Assembly (NCBI GenBank): GCA_964016985.1 | Contig: OZ024828.1 | Coordinates: 81,080,033 to 81,144,032, forward strand | Reading direction: 5' to 3' | Source: Anodontia alba | Taxonomy: Eukaryota; Mollusca; Bivalvia; Lucinida; Lucinidae | Length of the DNA: 64,000 nt | Part shown: piece by piece, positions 60,790 to 64,000 of the stretch | Numbering within the stretch: position 1 is the first letter of the stretch | Layout: each line of letters begins with the position of its first letter | The notes under the pieces: generated by a model | Told to the model about the DNA's origin: nothing | The model's input: the letters and a program-made list of their open reading frames with translations, nothing else | Databases searched by the model: none | Position numbers and translations under genes: made by a program

Positions 60790-61239
60790 TTCTGAAAGCA
60801 CGATGCTGAATTGTTGGATTACTGAATGACATCTGTGACAAAGATTCAACGCAGGCGACATATTTTTGTTTTTGATGTTGCTTTTTGTTTATCTTTTATT
60901 TCATTCAACTATCATACGGCGTTTTATCGATCAAAAGCATAACGGGTCGCGCTACATGAAAATGTGACCTCCGGACATATGCGGACAGGGAAGGCCAGAG
61001 TATCCGCGCAGTCTGATCGGGGCTTTCGCTGTCTACTTTACTACATAAGTTTTAGATAGCATCGATAAGCACCAACATAACTGACCAGACAAGGTGGCTG
61101 TGCAGTCTAGTCTGGGCATTTTTTGTCTTAAGCCCCGAATATATCCCTTGCCATGGAGCGGCTCATATGAGACTTTCTTCGCCAACGTGGTACATAGTCA
61201 CTGAGGGAAAATGCGAATCGGCAAAAATCATCCTATCAA

Positions 61240-61320
61240 CCCAGTGGGCACAACGATTCAACGTTGATTCAACGTCTTGACGTTGAATCGACGTTGTCTC
61301 AATGTTGAGTGCCTGCTGGG
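61240..61320. repeat. Small palindromic MITE, CCCAGTGGGCAC type
   Basis: CCCAGTGGGCACAACGATTC, GACGTTGAATCGACGTTG, TGCCTGCTGGG. Short elements of this CAACGTTGATTCAACG style are common in metazoan genomes. Confidence 0.6.
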
Positions 61321-61342
61321 AAATTCTTAAACATCTTCATTA

Positions 61343-62290
61343 TAGCCCCGCTTTGAAAAAAGTGGGGCTATCATGGATTTGCCATGTCCTTCCGTGATTC
61401 CGTAATTCCGTGACTGTGATTCCGTGATTCCGTGACTGAAAAATTAAAATGCATTTTATTTTATAACTTTTATGCTTGTGGTCCTACTCCAATGAAATTT
61501 ATACCACACTTGAGTAAGGTGAAGTCGCAGAATAGTGGCCAAGGGCCCATAACCCTTGGAGTTATATCCCTTGGTAGGTTTTCAAGAAATTTTAAATTCA
61601 TTTTGCTTAATAACTTTTATGTTTGCGAGCCTACTTCAATGACACTTACACTGCACTTGGTCTCTGAAGTAAGCAAGGTGTACTCGCAGAATAGTGGCCA
61701 AAGGCCCATAACTCTTGGAGTTATGTCCCTTGGTAGGTTTTCAAAATTTAAAATGTGGTTTGCTTAATAACTTTTTATGTTTGTGGTACTACTTCAAAGA
61801 AACTAATGCCACACTTGGTCTCTGGGGTAAGGAAGGTGTAGTGGCAGAATGGTGGCCAAGGGCCCTTAACTCTTGGAGTTCTGTACCTTCACAGGTTTTC
61901 AAATTTTGCCATTCTTGAAAAATTTCATAACGGATTTCTGAGGAACTATGATAGCTAGAAAGCTGAAAGCTCGTATCAACATGGACAATGGCTGGCTTAT
62001 ACTGTATACCAGAATAGGGGCCAAGGGTTCATAGCTCTTTGAGTTATGTCCCTCGGTAAGTTTTCAAAAAAGAAAATAATTAAAATAAATTGCATTTTGC
62101 TCAATAACTTTTATGTTTGTGGTCCTACTTCGATGGAATTTATACCACTCTTGAGGGCTTTGAAAAAGGTAGTACATGCATGGACAGGGGTTGATGATGT
62201 ATCATGTATTCAGGAATAGGGCTAAGGGCCCATAACTCGTAGATTAAAATCCCTTGATAGGTTTTAGAATGCCATGTTACCATGTCCTAC
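61343..62290 (+). mobile_element. HEL element, AGCCCCGC type
   Basis: Head hairpin AGCCCCGCTTTG / AGTGGGGCT, TTCCGTGA microsatellite (61390-61440), then four or five core repeats with GGGCCCATAACCCTTGGAGT, ATCCCTTGGTAGGTTTTCA and CTTTTATGTTTGTGGTCC. No clear 3' terminus. Confidence 0.65.
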
Positions 62291-62322
62291 AGTGGTGTTT
62301 CCTGGTAAGGATGAATTCAAAA

Positions 62323-62665
62323 TACAGTTGACTCTTGCTATCTCGACCTCGCTTATCTCGAATAACCGCTTATCTCGAAGTGAAAATCTGGTCCCTGCCT
62401 AAACATGAAAACCTAACAACATGTAAAAATATTGTGGAAAGAGGAGAAATTGCTCCTAAGGAGCAATAGGAGTAATTTCTCCTCTTTTCCACAATATTTT
62501 CAATATATCTCTAACTTCAAGAGTCCAATTACACATATATTTGTTAAATGTGGTCAATCGGATAAGTTTTTTCCTCAATTCTGCAAATCTGGTATGTCGA
62601 GATACGGATATCTCGAATTATTTTAGAGTGTCCCTTGGAATTCGAGATAACGAGAGTCGACTGTA
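62323..62665. mobile_element. M7 Tigger/pogo-like MITE with central hairpin
   Basis: TACAGTTGACTCTTGCTATC and CGAGAGTCGACTGTA tips. Central hairpin GGAGAAATTGCTCCTAAGGA and TGTGGAAAGAGGAG arms. Confidence 0.85.
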
Positions 62666-62825
62666 TGTCAACACTATATGTATTTCTCCCCCGATAGAGC
62701 TGCAGCGGGGGTATAGTCAGATCCTCTGACAGCTCTAATTTTACCTGCCCAACTATACTGTACAGCCCCAAGAAACTCCATTGGCTTGAGGATCTGACAT
62801 AAGTGTTGATTGTGATACTGAAACA

Positions 62826-62928
62826 CTCTCCGAACTGTCATGAGCTGAATTCCGCCTCCAGCAGGATTCGAGCCTGGAACCTCGTGACCCGAAGTCGGGA
62901 GCGCTAACCACTCAGCCACTGATACATG
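62826..62928 (-). mobile_element. SINE-C head, minus strand
   Basis: On the minus strand: GTGGCTGAGTGGTTAGCGCT (A-box region), B-box GGCTCGAATCC, then GGAGGCGGAATTCAGCTC as in 32696-32890. Best-preserved tRNA-like head of this family. Confidence 0.75.
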
Positions 62929-63225
62929 TAGAGTTGCTATGTCTTATTTTATAAGCTTCTTACACCATACGAAAATAACAGACCATTCTAAACCCCTATT
63001 ATGCTTATACACTAAACGTTTGCAACCCAAAATGATAACTATGTTTGGTATTTTTGTTGCTGTTTTTCTTTTTTTTCAATAAAATAGGATGACATTTTAT
63101 GCATTAAATGTGAAGTCCTATTTTCTTTGAAATATAATACAAATATTTCCAATATGATTTGCTTCCACGAGTATTTTGCATATAAGGAACACGTCTTTAA
63201 CTTCAAAGGAAAACGTGACTTCATA

Positions 63226-63469
63226 CATCACGAAAACACACCTATATAATTTTGACCCCCTTATACCCCACTTTTATATAGTAAAACTGGGGTTTACAGG
63301 GGTATACATTATTTTTCTTATTTCTGCTCAAAAACATTGATGTGGGTACTCGTTAGAACCGCCTGTTTTGAGCAGAAATATGAAAAAAATATCGGAATTT
63401 TTATCTGAAAACTTTCAGTTTTGGGTGGTGAAATATTCAATATACCATAATAGGCGTCTTTTCATAATA
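63226..63469. mobile_element. M2 MITE, right PAL-2 arm deleted
   Basis: CATCACGAAAACACACCTAT, GGGGTTTACAGGGGTATAC, half hairpin TGTGGGTACTCGTTAGAACC, GGCGTCTTTTCATAAT. Confidence 0.82.
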
Positions 63470-63479
63470 AATGTTCGCC

Positions 63480-63925
63480 CAGCGAAGATGCAGATCAGCC
63501 TGATCAGAATTTTCACTGGGTGCATTTCAGACAAGCAAGGATGAAAAGCTCCTTCATGCGGACAACGAAGACTCTGTCAGACTGCGATCAGAATCTTTGT
63601 TGCCCGCATGCCTAAGAAACTTTGCATCCTTGGCTGTCCAAAATGTGCCCAGTGAAGATTCTGATCAGACTGCGCGAATGCGCAGGCTGATCTGAATCTT
63701 CACTGGGTGCATTTCACACAAGCAAGGATGAAAAGCTTCTTCATACAGACAACGAAGACTCTGTCAGACTGCGATCAGAATCTTTGTTGCCCGCATGCTT
63801 AAAAAACTTTGCATCTTTGGCTGTCCAAAATGTGCCCAGTGAAGATTCTGATCAGACTGCGCGCATGCGCAGGCTGATCTGAACCTTCACTGGGCGCATG
63901 CGCGCACATGCGCGACCGTACGTTT
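63480..63925. repeat. R187 tandem array, 187 bp unit
   Basis: CACTGGGTGCATTTCA-type starts at 63514, 63701 and (as CACTGGGCGCATG) 63888, exactly 187 bp apart. Each unit has GACAACGAAGACTCTGTCAG, TGTCCAAAATGTGCCCAGTG and CTGATCAGACTGCGCG. The array ends near CGTACGTTTTCTGACA, the same tip as 33-228. Confidence 0.85.
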
Positions 63926-64000
63926 TCTGACATTGTGGCTCAATTTGAACAGTGTTAGCATGGTAATAGTTACTTTCCTGATTGGCTCGTTACCCAGAGT

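Noticed and set aside
62838..62924. Minus-strand tRNA gene
   Set aside because: Good A and B boxes, but the acceptor end runs directly into the SINE-C body seen at 32696 and 24593.

Overview
The window is eukaryotic nuclear DNA: AT-rich, intron-bearing and dominated by repeats. The repeat types (tRNA-headed SINEs, many palindromic MITEs, and pearl/Helentron-like elements with a microsatellite head and ~150-160 bp core repeats) are typical of a marine bivalve mollusc. I cannot name the species. No prokaryotic, plasmid or viral gene organisation is visible.

One host gene is supported: a complete plus-strand SLC35E3-like transporter (TPT/drug-metabolite transporter superfamily). Its six coding exons are at 335-799, 11093-11203, 12837-12995, 16552-16634, 17489-17601 and 26705-26781. 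The phases fit exactly and the spliced product is 335 aa. The five introns occupy about 25 kb and are filled with transposon relics. A phase-compatible but unproven alternative last exon lies at 20620-20864.

Everything from 26.8 to 64 kb is intergenic as far as I can tell. The only other recognisable coding material is the 5'-truncated C-terminal end of a non-LTR retrotransposon ORF2 (57040-57716). A second copy of the 3' tail of the same LINE family lies in intron 1 (1305-1412).

Repeat names used below. SINE-A, SINE-B and SINE-C are tRNA-headed SINEs. HEL means non-autonomous Helentron/pearl-like elements. M1 (tip GGGCCCAGTTGTTCAAAGC), M2 (tip CATCACGAAAACAYGCCTAT), M3 (arms CTTATTTCTCCATGAAAACA around a hairpin), M4 (TTAA-flanked CCCTTGTCCTGCTGAA, piggyBac-like), M5 (ends GGTAAAGGTTAA), M6 (CACTACAACCTC), M7 (TACAGTCGACTCTCGTTATC) and M8 (TACAGTGAAACCTGTGTAAG), both Tigger/pogo-like, M9 (ATCAAGGGTTGAGCGCAAGA), M10 (TGGCCCTGAGGTTATAA) and M11 (TACCGTATTCGACCTAATTA) are MITE families. 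R187 is a ~187 bp unit rich in GATCAG. PAL-1 (core CAGTGTAGACCCTGATCAG) and PAL-2 (core TGTGGGTACTCATTAGAA) are short palindromic cassettes that recur inside several otherwise unrelated MITE families.

Layout: 0-0.3 kb, R187 copy and 5' flank; 0.3-26.8 kb, SLC35E3 with introns full of SINE-A, HEL and M1-M11; 27-35.3 kb, M-elements and two HELs; 35.7-38.3 kb, a triple nest (hAT-like MITE in a HEL in an M2); 39-48 kb, two AGCTC-type HELs carrying later SINE, M1 and M8 insertions; 48-55 kb, SINEs, a duplicated-core MITE, a TRIM-like repeat pair, a minisatellite and a diverged repeat family; 55-58.2 kb, (CA)n and the LINE fragment; 58.4-60.3 kb, a large inverted-repeat element; 61-64 kb, HEL, M7, SINE-C, M2 and an R187 tandem array. 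All calls were made by eye; nothing was searched against a database.
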